A DNA stretch of 32,888 nt from Euryarchaeota archaeon UBA220. Its GTDB lineage: Archaea; Thermoplasmatota; Poseidoniia; Poseidoniales; Thalassarchaeaceae. The stretch is from contig DAON01000015.1 of the NCBI GenBank assembly GCA_002501885.1, positions 41,150-74,037 on the forward strand, given 5' to 3'. Made by a program: the position numbers and the translations under genes. Below are positions 17,404 to 27,119 of this stretch, piece after piece. The first letter of the stretch is position 1; each line of letters begins with the position of its first letter. A model generated the notes under the pieces. It was not told the origin of the DNA, made no database searches, and saw only the letters and a program-made list of their open reading frames with translations.

Positions 17404-19511
17404 TCAATATGCTTGGCAGGATCTGGATTATTCCTGAAAAATCGCTCTGCATGACGCTCAGTCCGGTCCGAATCTACACTCTCGACCATATGCAATCCTT
17501 CAGGTAGGCAGAACTTGTATCCTCGCTGCAACAACCTCTTCTCGAGAAGAACCACCAATGCCCGGTCCGCTGCTTTTCTGATAGGCCTCCCCATGGCCTG
17601 AAGTAACCTATTAATCGCTGGCTGTGAGCCTGCATATCTCCAAGCCGTCTGCTTCCCATAACGCTCCTCGTAGTAACTCCTCAAAGCATCCTGTCTGGAG
17701 CTAGGGGGTGGCAAAGGAAGTCCAATGCAGATTACAGCATCGAGGATGTTTCCGGGGTAATCTACGCCTTCTGCAAGTTTTCCGCCCAAGACTCCGGCGA
17801 GTATGGCGGGAGTTTCTTCACGCCTCAATCGATGAAGGTCATCCACCATTCTATCCATCTTTTCCTTTGAGTCACCGGGTCTCTCTTGCAACATCCTACG
17901 ACTCTGAACTATCCAATCCTCATCTTCTAGCAGTATCTGCTCTAACAAAGCATAACTTGGAGCGAAAACAGCCACATGGCCTGGCGTCTGCTTGAGGACT
18001 GAATGGATATGTTCTCTCAATCTGGCAGTGTTTTCTTCTCCTCTGTCCTGGTACCTGCTTGTGACATCTTTGGCAATCAGTACAGGTCTCCTTTCAGACA
18101 AAAAGTGCGAGTTATACTCTTTGATGATGGAGACCCTATCCAATGGAATCTTGAGAAGGTCTCCGTACATCTTGGGAGGAGATAGCGTACCGGACATCAT
18201 GATCGCTCCGCTACACCTGTCGAGGAGACTCCCTGAGACCACACCGGGATCTAGAAGATGAGTTGTAAGACGGTGCTCCTCTCCAGCAATTTTGTCATGT
18301 ACAAGTGCGAACGCCGGACTGTCATGATTCTGCATGCAAGTCTGAAGTAAGATAGCTAATCTCATGCAGGCCGTCTCTTCTTCAATTTCCTCATCGGCAT
18401 GATCGATTTCCACTCTAATTGTCTGTAGTATTCTTACTAGCGCATCGGGTTCTACAGCCTTCTCTACATCCTCAGAAAGAATATCAGAAACTCGCTGTAT
18501 GAAATCTGTCATCGATACTCTCTGATCTTCTCCAACGCTGCCCGCAAGGCCTCCCTCAATTTCTGCAAACCACTGGGGAATCCCCCGCATCAATCTCCTC
18601 ATGGCCGCCTCAGTTCTTCTGAGCCGGTCTAATTCCGAATCATTAGCATCAGATTCTTCTCCGTCAAGTGCTCCACCTTCTTCTTCCTTGGTTTCTTTAT
18701 GCTCCTCAATTTCAGTTATAGCATCCCTAATTACCTTCATCGTGATAGTACGTTCAAAACCTCTTCTAATTCGATCTGGTAGATTGTGCGCCTCATCAAC
18801 GACCAAAATCATGTCCTCAAGATCAAGTCCCATGGCAGAAAGTGATGAATCACGTACCGCTTCAACGAATACATGATTGTAGTCGCATACAACGATGTCT
18901 GCAAAAGGTGCCGACTCTCTAGCCGCTTTCCAAGGACATATTCCATGCGGTAACTCATCCGCTCCTCCTTGGCATATTGAAACCAACTCGTCCACATGTA
19001 ACGGATCTTGGAGAATTCTAGGTCGTATTAGTTCCGAGTCAGCTAGCCATGGTTTGCAAGTTCTTGAACCTCGTTTATCAGCACACAATCTTGAGAACAA
19101 AGCTCTATGCTCACGCCTGATTTCATTGATACACATCCCTTGTTGACCAATCAAATCCACCAACCTAACCTTTGCATCCTCAGAATCTAGATTTCTGTTG
19201 ATTCTTCGGACAGTATCTACGACTATCCTATGCTGAGACTGCCTACCTGTGAGAAACATCACAACTTTTGATTCTGGTGACTTTCTAGATGCATCAAGGG
19301 CCGCTGCCAGAGCCGCCGCCGTCTTGCCAATTCCAGTGGGCGCTGAAGCCAGTAGGAAACCTCCAGCACCTAATGCCGCAATTCCATCTACAATCATCTC
19401 TCCCTGGGCCTCTCTGAGTTCATCGTGGGCAAGGAAAATCCCGAACTCTTCTGATTGATCGGCCCTCATGGAACCGGACCTGAAGATAGAACGACCAAGA
19501 AGATTGGCCAT
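17400..19511 (-). CDS. XPD/Rad3-family superfamily 2 Fe-S DNA helicase
   Basis: This 703-residue ATP-dependent helicase belongs to the XPD/Rad3/DinG group, which unwinds DNA 5' to 3' in repair or replication stress. Walker A is APTGIGKT (about residues 57-64) and Walker B/DEAH is VVDEAHN (about 237-243). Between them lie cysteines at about 127, 143, 152, 180 and 192; four of these should ligate the 4Fe-4S cluster, with the last in the typical CPWKAAR setting. Motif VI is QAMGRPIRKA near residue 635. ATG 19511 is chosen; a TTG directly precedes it. A TATA-like CAAAAATC (19533-19540) and a perfect 14-bp palindrome (19549-19562) lie just upstream. XPD ortholog versus DinG-like paralog is not settled by eye. 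Confidence 0.93.
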   Translation of the reverse strand: MANLLGRSIFRSGSMRADQSEEFGIFLAHDELREAQGEMIVDGIAALGAGGFLLASAPTGIGKTAAALAAALDASRKSPESKVVMFLTGRQSQHRIVVDTVRRINRNLDSEDAKVRLVDLIGQQGMCINEIRREHRALFSRLCADKRGSRTCKPWLADSELIRPRILQDPLHVDELVSICQGGADELPHGICPWKAARESAPFADIVVCDYNHVFVEAVRDSSLSAMGLDLEDMILVVDEAHNLPDRIRRGFERTITMKVIRDAITEIEEHKETKEEEGGALDGEESDANDSELDRLRRTEAAMRRLMRGIPQWFAEIEGGLAGSVGEDQRVSMTDFIQRVSDILSEDVEKAVEPDALVRILQTIRVEIDHADEEIEEETACMRLAILLQTCMQNHDSPAFALVHDKIAGEEHRLTTHLLDPGVVSGSLLDRCSGAIMMSGTLSPPKMYGDLLKIPLDRVSIIKEYNSHFLSERRPVLIAKDVTSRYQDRGEENTARLREHIHSVLKQTPGHVAVFAPSYALLEQILLEDEDWIVQSRRMLQERPGDSKEKMDRMVDDLHRLRREETPAILAGVLGGKLAEGVDYPGNILDAVICIGLPLPPPSSRQDALRSYYEERYGKQTAWRYAGSQPAINRLLQAMGRPIRKAADRALVVLLEKRLLQRGYKFCLPEGLHMVESVDSDRTERHAERFFRNNPDPAKHIE

Positions 19512-19532
19512 CAATCAGTGATGATAGTCTCA

Positions 19533-19562
19533 GATTTTTGCCTATTCAGTTGACATGTCAAC
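19533..19562 (-). promoter_or_regulatory. helicase promoter with perfect palindromic operator candidate
   Basis: On the minus strand CAAAAATC (19533-19540) is centred about 25 bases before the ATG at 19511. Immediately upstream is GTTGACATGTCAAC (19549-19562), a perfect 14-bp palindrome. A dimeric regulator bound there would touch the region next to the TATA/BRE site. The regulator is unknown; the nearby ribbon-helix-helix gene is one candidate. Confidence 0.5.
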
Positions 19563-19580
19563 GACTCTCCCAAGTTGGGT

Positions 19581-19602
19581 GTCCCGCACGAATGTGCGGG
19601 AC
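19581..19602. terminator. GC-rich hairpin after the small gene (possible terminator or processing site)
   Basis: GTCCCGCAC-GAAT-GTGCGGGAC is a perfect 9-bp stem with a 4-base loop. On the minus strand it follows the stop of the 58-codon frame by 15 bases and precedes the helicase promoter. No T-run follows, so it is not a standard archaeal oligo-T terminator; protecting a 3' end or serving as a protein site are alternatives. Confidence 0.4.
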
Positions 19603-19617
19603 GGTGTGTGTTGATTC

Positions 19618-19794
19618 TCAAAGTAGATTATCTCTACCAGTTCTATTTTGAATTCTAGGGGCCTCATGAGCATCGTATCCTGCGGCATTGGAGAGCTTCG
19701 CCCTCATCACCAATCCTCTCAGGCCACGGGAAGGTTGGGCGAGAGGGCGTCTGTGACGCCCTCCCGCATTCCTGTGCATCCCATCATCGCTCAA
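19618..19794 (-). CDS. possible small Arg-rich protein of 58 residues
   Basis: A minus-strand frame starts at TTG 19794, 9 bases after the regulator gene's stop codon. A strong ribosome-binding site, GAGGTGA, overlaps that stop codon and sits 4 bases before the TTG. The frame runs 58 codons to TGA. The product is basic, with segments NAGGRHRRP, PSRGLRGLVMRAKLSNAAGY and PRIQNRTGRDNLL. The frame is the same as that of the upstream regulator, separated by its TGA. No family is recognised. A perfect inverted repeat (19743-19763) lies inside it, so the segment could instead act as RNA. Support comes from the ribosome-binding site and tight placement only. Confidence 0.42.
   Translation of the reverse strand: MSDDGMHRNAGGRHRRPLAQPSRGLRGLVMRAKLSNAAGYDAHEAPRIQNRTGRDNLL
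19743..19763. repeat. perfect inverted repeat inside the small frame
   Basis: GAGGGCGTC-TGT-GACGCCCTC gives a 9-bp perfect stem with a 3-base loop. It falls about 30 bases after the TTG start of the 58-codon frame and could slow translation or mark a structured RNA. Confidence 0.4.
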
Positions 19795-19803
19795 TCTCTC
19801 ACC

Positions 19804-20154
19804 TCATAGAGCGTTCGAATCTTCATCGAAGCGCGCACGTAACTCATCCATGCGCATCTCCAGGACCCTGTCAACAGTGGCCCCTTCGAGAGTTGCCTTC
19901 GCAATATGCGTGCGAGCCGCCTGACGCAGAACAGAGGACGGAGTCTCCCCGTGCAACTTACAGAAATCCCTCATTCTGGCTGTCAAATCTGGACCAAGAT
20001 CGACCTCGACTCGCTCACCCATTGAGGGAAGAGGCGATGCTAGGTACTTGCGAACAGCTTCTCTGATCACATCAGACCTATTTCTCATCCCATCGAGACC
20101 GACCCTTTGGTCGATTTCCAGTAGATGATCCTCGGGTATTCTTAGCGAAACCAT
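19804..20154 (-). CDS. ribbon-helix-helix DNA-binding regulator with two tandem RHH units
   Basis: From ATG 20154 this is a 116-residue protein. Residues 1-40 are a clear ribbon-helix-helix: strand VSLRIPEDHLLEID, helix, then RNRSDVIREAVRKYL, as in CopG/NikR N-domains. Residues 50-85 repeat the pattern: strand RVEVDLGPDL, helix TARMRDFCKLHG, turn ETPSSVLRQAARTHI. A charged C-terminal helix follows. One chain may thus supply both halves of an RHH dimer. No metal-binding NikR C-domain is present. The frame is open upstream to TTG 20238, but that extension is not family-like and GGTGTCAG precedes the ATG. It is divergent from the HD-domain gene. Targets are unknown. Confidence 0.82.
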   Translation of the reverse strand: MVSLRIPEDHLLEIDQRVGLDGMRNRSDVIREAVRKYLASPLPSMGERVEVDLGPDLTARMRDFCKLHGETPSSVLRQAARTHIAKATLEGATVDRVLEMRMDELRARFDEDSNAL

Positions 20155-20210
20155 CGGACTGACACCGGCCACCACGCATTCCTCCTGAGTCTGGCAGACC
20201 GGGTAGAGCC

Positions 20211-20317
20211 TATTAATTGTATTGCAAATGTAAGACAATTGAAATGCAACACACTATGAGAACAATGGCCAAATTCTTAGATTCACAGAAATTTACGATA
20301 GTGCGATTCAAGGCAGA
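20211..20317. promoter_or_regulatory. divergent promoter region of the RHH regulator and HD-domain gene
   Basis: AAATTTAC (20289-20296) lies about 25 bases before GTG 20318 on the plus strand. On the minus strand CAATTAATA (about 20212-20220) could serve the regulator, leaving a leader of some 38 bases. Between them AT-rich half-sites recur (ATTGCAAAT, CAATTG, AATGCAAC), which could be autoregulatory sites. This is pattern inference. Confidence 0.33.
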
Positions 20318-21664
20318 GTGTCTTTTCGCAGCCTCGCAGGGTCAGAGATGAAGGTAATCAACGACGCCATTCATGGGCAGTTCAGAATCGAGGGCGTTAG
20401 AGCAGACTTGCTAAGTACTCCTGAGATGAATAAACTCAGCCATATCAAGCAACTCGGCCTCGCACATCTTGTATTTCCAGGCGCCCATCACACTCGCTTT
20501 GAACACTCGTTGGGGGTGTCACATATTGCTGGCATGATGGCCGAGTCACTAGGTTTGGATGAACACGAGACAGACACCGTGCAAGCCGCTGCAATGTTAC
20601 ACGATGTAGGTCACGGGCCCTACTCGCACACTCTAGAACACATTTTACACGAGCGAGGAGGTATGGATCACATGTCCATAACTGAAGGGATAATTGTCGG
20701 AGATTATGATGTCCTACGTGAAGGGGAAGAGAAATCCGTTCTTGACAGAAAGTCAGTCCCAGATATCCTCGAGTGTCATGGGCTAGATCCTAAGGAAGTG
20801 GCCGGACTAATCAGAGGACCTGGAGCAGGCGGAACAGAACGCTCATTGAGCGCATGGGCTGCAGGAAAGGAGAATTTCGTAGATCAAGATCTTACACTAG
20901 CCCATTTAGTGCACGGCCCTGTTGATTGCGATCAACTAGACTATCTGCTTCGCGACTCTCACTTCACAGGGGTAAAACATGGTATTGTTGATCATCGCAG
21001 ACTAATCATGTGTCTTGAGAGGCACAGTGGAGATATTGCAGTCGAAGAAGGAGGCCTCCCTGCTCTAGAGGGGATGATGATGGCCCGTGCACTGATGTAC
21101 AGTGCGGTATACTTCCATCGTGTAACTAGAGTTACAGAAGTCATGCTTTCAAGAGCTGTCGAGAGAAGCTCCGATAGTTTGCCCGATTCGATAGACTTGC
21201 AGCGAAGAGTCGACGCCGAGGTTTGGGAAGCTCTGTCCAGTGCAGGAGATTATGCCCAGGATATGATTAGACGATTGAAGTACAGGCAATTACTCAAGGT
21301 ATGCACTAGTAGGCGCAGAGAGGATTTGAGCGAGCAACAAGTTACTAATTTACTCAGTATCGTACAGAATTCAGAGAATAGACGCCAGTTTGAGGATGAT
21401 TTAGCACATAGGGCAGGACTGCCTCCAGGCTATGTCGCAGTTGATGTACCTAACATCAAACTCCTGCTTTCAGAGCCTAGGATGTCCCAAGTCGAAGTAA
21501 GGATTCGTGGGGACGATGGTAAAACCAGATGGTTCCGCGAACACACTCCTATTGCTGATGCATTAAGGAAACGCCAAGTAAGCCAGGCTGCAGTATATGT
21601 GATTACACTACCAAGTCACGGCGAAAAAGTCGCAAAGTTGGCCGAAAGACACCTATTCTCCTGA
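20318..21664 (+). CDS. HD-domain phosphohydrolase (dGTPase/SAMHD1-like)
   Basis: This 448-residue HD superfamily protein probably hydrolyses deoxynucleoside triphosphates or a related nucleotide. The opening MKVINDAIHGQF (residue 11 onward) matches the family, as do the metal/catalytic residues: H63 in HTRFEHSLGV, H95-D96 in AAMLHDVGHGPYSH and D203 in VDCDQLDYLLRD. The C-terminal 150 residues are helical and end with a short strand-rich part. Start choice is uncertain. GTG 20318 has a TATA-like box 25 bases upstream; ATG 20348 gives the usual family N terminus. A role in dNTP balance or defence against foreign DNA is known for relatives but cannot be assigned here. The gene stands alone, 124 bases before gdhA. 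Confidence 0.86.
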   Translation: MSFRSLAGSEMKVINDAIHGQFRIEGVRADLLSTPEMNKLSHIKQLGLAHLVFPGAHHTRFEHSLGVSHIAGMMAESLGLDEHETDTVQAAAMLHDVGHGPYSHTLEHILHERGGMDHMSITEGIIVGDYDVLREGEEKSVLDRKSVPDILECHGLDPKEVAGLIRGPGAGGTERSLSAWAAGKENFVDQDLTLAHLVHGPVDCDQLDYLLRDSHFTGVKHGIVDHRRLIMCLERHSGDIAVEEGGLPALEGMMMARALMYSAVYFHRVTRVTEVMLSRAVERSSDSLPDSIDLQRRVDAEVWEALSSAGDYAQDMIRRLKYRQLLKVCTSRRREDLSEQQVTNLLSIVQNSENRRQFEDDLAHRAGLPPGYVAVDVPNIKLLLSEPRMSQVEVRIRGDDGKTRWFREHTPIADALRKRQVSQAAVYVITLPSHGEKVAKLAERHLFS

Positions 21665-21668
21665 GTAA

Positions 21669-23884
<2,216 letters not shown>

Positions 23885-26011
23885 TCAATCACCCCCCGTC
23901 ATCCCCAATCCAGGTATCCTAGTGCTCTCTTCGAGTCTTCTGAGCAGCAGTGCCAATGTCCAGGTGATTACAAAGTAAGATACTAGGACCATTCCCCATG
24001 TGTAAGCCATCTGGAATGTCACAGCGGTAATCAGCTTACCCTGCCTAGTCAGCTCTGCATATCCAATTACCATAGCAAGAGATGAGTTGAGTACTAGATT
24101 GACCATCTCATTCCCCATGGGGGGAATGCAGATTCTGATGGCCTGAGGGAGAATTATCCTTCTCATTGTCTGCATATATGTCAACCCAATACTTCTACCA
24201 GCTTCCATTTGTGCCGAAGGAATAGCTTGGATAGCGCCCCGAATGGTCTCACACTGATAGGCTCCCGAATTAAATCCTAGAGCACAAATTGCACTAATGT
24301 AAGCTCTATCATTTAGAAACTCGTCCTTGATAAATTGAGCCACCCCTCCTGTTGATTCCTCTAGGAATGCCTGAGCCGGCTCCTGAATCAATCTGCCCAA
24401 CTGTAGTCCGAAGTGGATGAACATAAACTGAACAATAAGAGGAGTATTTCGGAAGAAATCGGTGTACACCGTGGCAATTGTATTCAGCGGCCTGACTCCC
24501 CAAGGGTTTAGTTTGAATCCTTTGAGTTCTAACTTGGAGAACTTACCGTCATTGGTCATGAAAAGAACACCAACGAATGTGAGGCCAATTCCCAAGAGAA
24601 CTCTGCCAAAAGCACCAGGCTCTCCAACCGGGATGAATATGTTCTCTATACCATCTAGTCCCAGTTCAGAAATCTTCGGGACCGCGACATAGAACTGATA
24701 CAGCCCCCACCCAGCGATGATAATCCCGATCAATCTGACAATTTTTGGATCAAACCTCTCGACCATGTATTTCATTGAAGTCGGCGAAGTCTTACACATC
24801 GCTAGAGAGACACCAATTAGGAAACCCATAATAATTCCAAAGACTACAATTTTGATGGTCGCAATAAATCCAGCAAAGAGCATATCTTTTGAGTAGTCGA
24901 CGAAGTTATCGAAATCGTTGAAATTGATTACCTCAAATCCAACTTGATCATCAACTCCTGCGTCCTCGGTCCACAGAATAGCACCATTGTCTCCTACAGC
25001 AATTCCGACAAACCCAGTTAACATGTGTATGTGATTGAATACAGAGTCGTTACCTAGAGGGTTAATCTGTTGAGAAACTATCGTTCCTCCGTTAGTGCTG
25101 ATAGAGAGATAACCACTTTCTCCCGTCATCATCAACTTCGTAGTAGTGACCACTTCAATCGAACTCAGTTCAACTCCTAGGTTACTGGGATTCTGTTGGT
25201 ATTGGTTGCTTCCTGGAGGATAATGTCGCTCGAATTCCACAAGTGTCCAGACATATCCTACATCTGTACCAGTTACTACATTGCTTGCAGACATCAGAAT
25301 TCTACCATCTTCGGTGATTGCATAGATTCTAACGGGACTGTAAAACTCCACTCCAACTATACTAGATTCGCCAACTCCCTCAGGTGCTTCACGATAATCC
25401 CATGTCTCTCCTCCATCATCGGAGAACAATATTATCCCTTCCGAACCAACAATTACTCCTGAACTCTCGTCGTAAAATGAGACTCCTTTCATGTCAAGAT
25501 CTAAGGCAAGTGAAACACTTTCCCATGCCCCACCTTGGTACCTGTAAATTCCTCCATCGTCGCCCACAGCAATGGCACTCTGACTTCCCGTAAGGGCCAC
25601 TCCATTAATTCGCGAAACACCAGTTAGAGAAATATTCTGCCAATCAGAATCTTCTCCCGATTTAAGTAGAGCAATTCCTGACTCTCCCGCGACTAAAATA
25701 GATCCAAAACCAGAATCAGAATGGTGAATGTCCGATTGTGTAGGCGACTCTATGTTACTCCATGTCTCTCCATTATCGGCGCTATTTAGCATCACTCCTC
25801 CGGTGCCGAAAATCCAGATCTGACCTCCATACTCTTCTACGGTCAACAAGTCTTCAGAAGTTCCACTTTCAACAACAAACCAACTACTTCGATAATCTGT
25901 TGCTTGACTTGGAGAAACTAGGCATACTAGAACCATCAAAACAGCAATTGAGATAGCCCTTGTGATTCTGTGAGCACTAGATTCGGAAGCCGGAAAATCT
26001 CGTTGCAACAC
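23885..26011 (-). CDS. amino-acid ABC transporter permease fused to an N-terminal extracellular beta-propeller
   Basis: This 708-residue protein has two parts. A signal segment (about residues 17-37) precedes a YCF48/BNR-like propeller (about 42-355), recognised by repeated blade ends such as GVMLNSADNGETW, GIILFSDDGGETW and GAILWTEDAG. The rest is a HisM/GlnP-type permease: about eight membrane spans and an EAA loop (EAGRSIGLTYMQTMRRIILPQAIR) that contacts the ATPase. Two extra spans (about 420-490) recall AapQ/AapM permeases. The propeller would face outside and could gate or capture substrate; this fusion is unusual. GTG 26011 begins the signal segment, and CTATATTC (26042-26049) may be its promoter box. 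Its TGA is followed in frame by the ATPase. Confidence 0.9.
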   Translation of the reverse strand: MLQRDFPASESSAHRITRAISIAVLMVLVCLVSPSQATDYRSSWFVVESGTSEDLLTVEEYGGQIWIFGTGGVMLNSADNGETWSNIESPTQSDIHHSDSGFGSILVAGESGIALLKSGEDSDWQNISLTGVSRINGVALTGSQSAIAVGDDGGIYRYQGGAWESVSLALDLDMKGVSFYDESSGVIVGSEGIILFSDDGGETWDYREAPEGVGESSIVGVEFYSPVRIYAITEDGRILMSASNVVTGTDVGYVWTLVEFERHYPPGSNQYQQNPSNLGVELSSIEVVTTTKLMMTGESGYLSISTNGGTIVSQQINPLGNDSVFNHIHMLTGFVGIAVGDNGAILWTEDAGVDDQVGFEVINFNDFDNFVDYSKDMLFAGFIATIKIVVFGIIMGFLIGVSLAMCKTSPTSMKYMVERFDPKIVRLIGIIIAGWGLYQFYVAVPKISELGLDGIENIFIPVGEPGAFGRVLLGIGLTFVGVLFMTNDGKFSKLELKGFKLNPWGVRPLNTIATVYTDFFRNTPLIVQFMFIHFGLQLGRLIQEPAQAFLEESTGGVAQFIKDEFLNDRAYISAICALGFNSGAYQCETIRGAIQAIPSAQMEAGRSIGLTYMQTMRRIILPQAIRICIPPMGNEMVNLVLNSSLAMVIGYAELTRQGKLITAVTFQMAYTWGMVLVSYFVITWTLALLLRRLEESTRIPGLGMTGGD

Positions 26012-26041
26012 ACCAGCCCCTATCTTCCGAGACTCCTTGAT

Positions 26042-26049
26042 GAATATAG
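26042..26049 (-). promoter_or_regulatory. TATA-like box for the permease-ATPase unit
   Basis: On the minus strand CTATATTC is centred about 34 bases before GTG 26011, predicting a very short leader. It sits in the 85-base gap shared with the divergent binding-protein gene, so both halves of the transporter are controlled from one region. Confidence 0.35.
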
Positions 26050-26096
26050 TCTAGGCGGACCATCAATGCTAAGTCGTAATCTCGGCCCCTAGATTC

Positions 26097-27068
26097 ATGA
26101 GAGCGTTTTCGGTTTGCCTTTGTCTTATCTCGCTGCTCTTACTATCATCTTCTACAACCTCTGCCAGTGCTCAGTATTCTGTAGCTAGCTCTGAAGAGAC
26201 TTCGGTCTCTCATTTACTCGATCCTCATGCGCATATTTCTGAACAGAACTATCTAGATTACAACATGGCGATGCGGGATTTGATGGTTGGAAATGTAGAC
26301 TTCTTTATGACCTCGCAGATTATCGCATCAAACCCTGAGAACTCGGAGAACACTCCCGGTTTGCAAATCATCGGTATGGTCGAGCAGACCGACTATTATG
26401 TGCCCGTAGTTAGGGCGGATACACAACAGGATTTCGGCAATTCGGAGTTACTTGAGGCAATCAATTCTGCCTTGAAAGAAATTTTTTCTTCTAATTCCGA
26501 TACTGATGCATACATGACATGGTTCCTAGGCGAGTCTGAGATGGACATGTCATTGGTCTCTCAAACACATCAATGGCCAACACCTACGGAAGGAGGAATT
26601 CTGTACGAGATGATTCACGACGAGCAAGAGTTACTGGCCTGCATGTATGATCAGAACTCGCCCATGTCTCATCTCGATGAATCAGCTGTAATGAGGGGTT
26701 TTGAGGCAGAAATGTTTGAGATGGTAACCAATCAAATGTCTAGTCATTATTCCGTACACATTTCATTTAGGGCATGGGATAGTGGGGGCGAGTTTGAGGC
26801 AGTTCAGGATCTCAAGCGAGGAGATTGCGACATCTTTGTAGGATCGATGACCTCTCAGAAGGCAGTATCCAAAGGGCTCCGAGGCGGCCAAGCGTACTAT
26901 GTTGATGGCATTGTTCTGATGGCTTCCGAGACTTCTCCGAATCTGGTTGATGTGGAAGAATTATTCGGAAAAGAAGTTAGCCATACAGTAGAAGAATTCG
27001 ACAGACGCTGGATTCTAATTTCACTTCTTGCTGTATTCATCATTTACCAATCGCTAAGAAGAGACTGA
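26097..27068 (+). CDS. amino-acid-binding protein of ABC transporter, halves in permuted order, C-terminal anchor
   Basis: This 323-residue protein has a signal peptide (about 1-24) and one C-terminal membrane span (about 299-318). Its body resembles SBP_bac_3 solute-binding proteins but with the halves swapped. Residues 50-155 look like the late part of the family: MRDLMVGNVDFFM like the GxxDa motif, then ELLEAINSALKEI and WFLGES. Residues 165-290 look like the early part: LLACMYDQNSP, MRGFEAEMFEMV, LKRGDCDIFVGSMTSQKAV, AYYVDGIVLMA, DVEELFGKEV. A circular permutation, or remnants of two domains, is inferred. No lipobox is seen; the C-terminal span would anchor it. The divergent permease-ATPase genes make amino-acid transport the likely role. 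It is 51 bases upstream of purC. Confidence 0.72.
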   Translation: MRAFSVCLCLISLLLLSSSTTSASAQYSVASSEETSVSHLLDPHAHISEQNYLDYNMAMRDLMVGNVDFFMTSQIIASNPENSENTPGLQIIGMVEQTDYYVPVVRADTQQDFGNSELLEAINSALKEIFSSNSDTDAYMTWFLGESEMDMSLVSQTHQWPTPTEGGILYEMIHDEQELLACMYDQNSPMSHLDESAVMRGFEAEMFEMVTNQMSSHYSVHISFRAWDSGGEFEAVQDLKRGDCDIFVGSMTSQKAVSKGLRGGQAYYVDGIVLMASETSPNLVDVEELFGKEVSHTVEEFDRRWILISLLAVFIIYQSLRRD

Positions 27069-27119
27069 GCTGAATGTACATCAGGAATGTTCATCATCAT
27101 TCTACCACTCAACTCTGTT

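Noticed and set aside
19512..19803. Gap considered as RNase P RNA, SRP RNA or another known structured RNA
   Set aside because: None of the conserved loops of those RNAs was found on either strand; only two simple hairpins and the small open frame are supported.
24108..24130. Near-palindrome around CCCCATGGGG
   Set aside because: It falls inside conserved permease codons (PPMGNEM), so the symmetry follows from coding.
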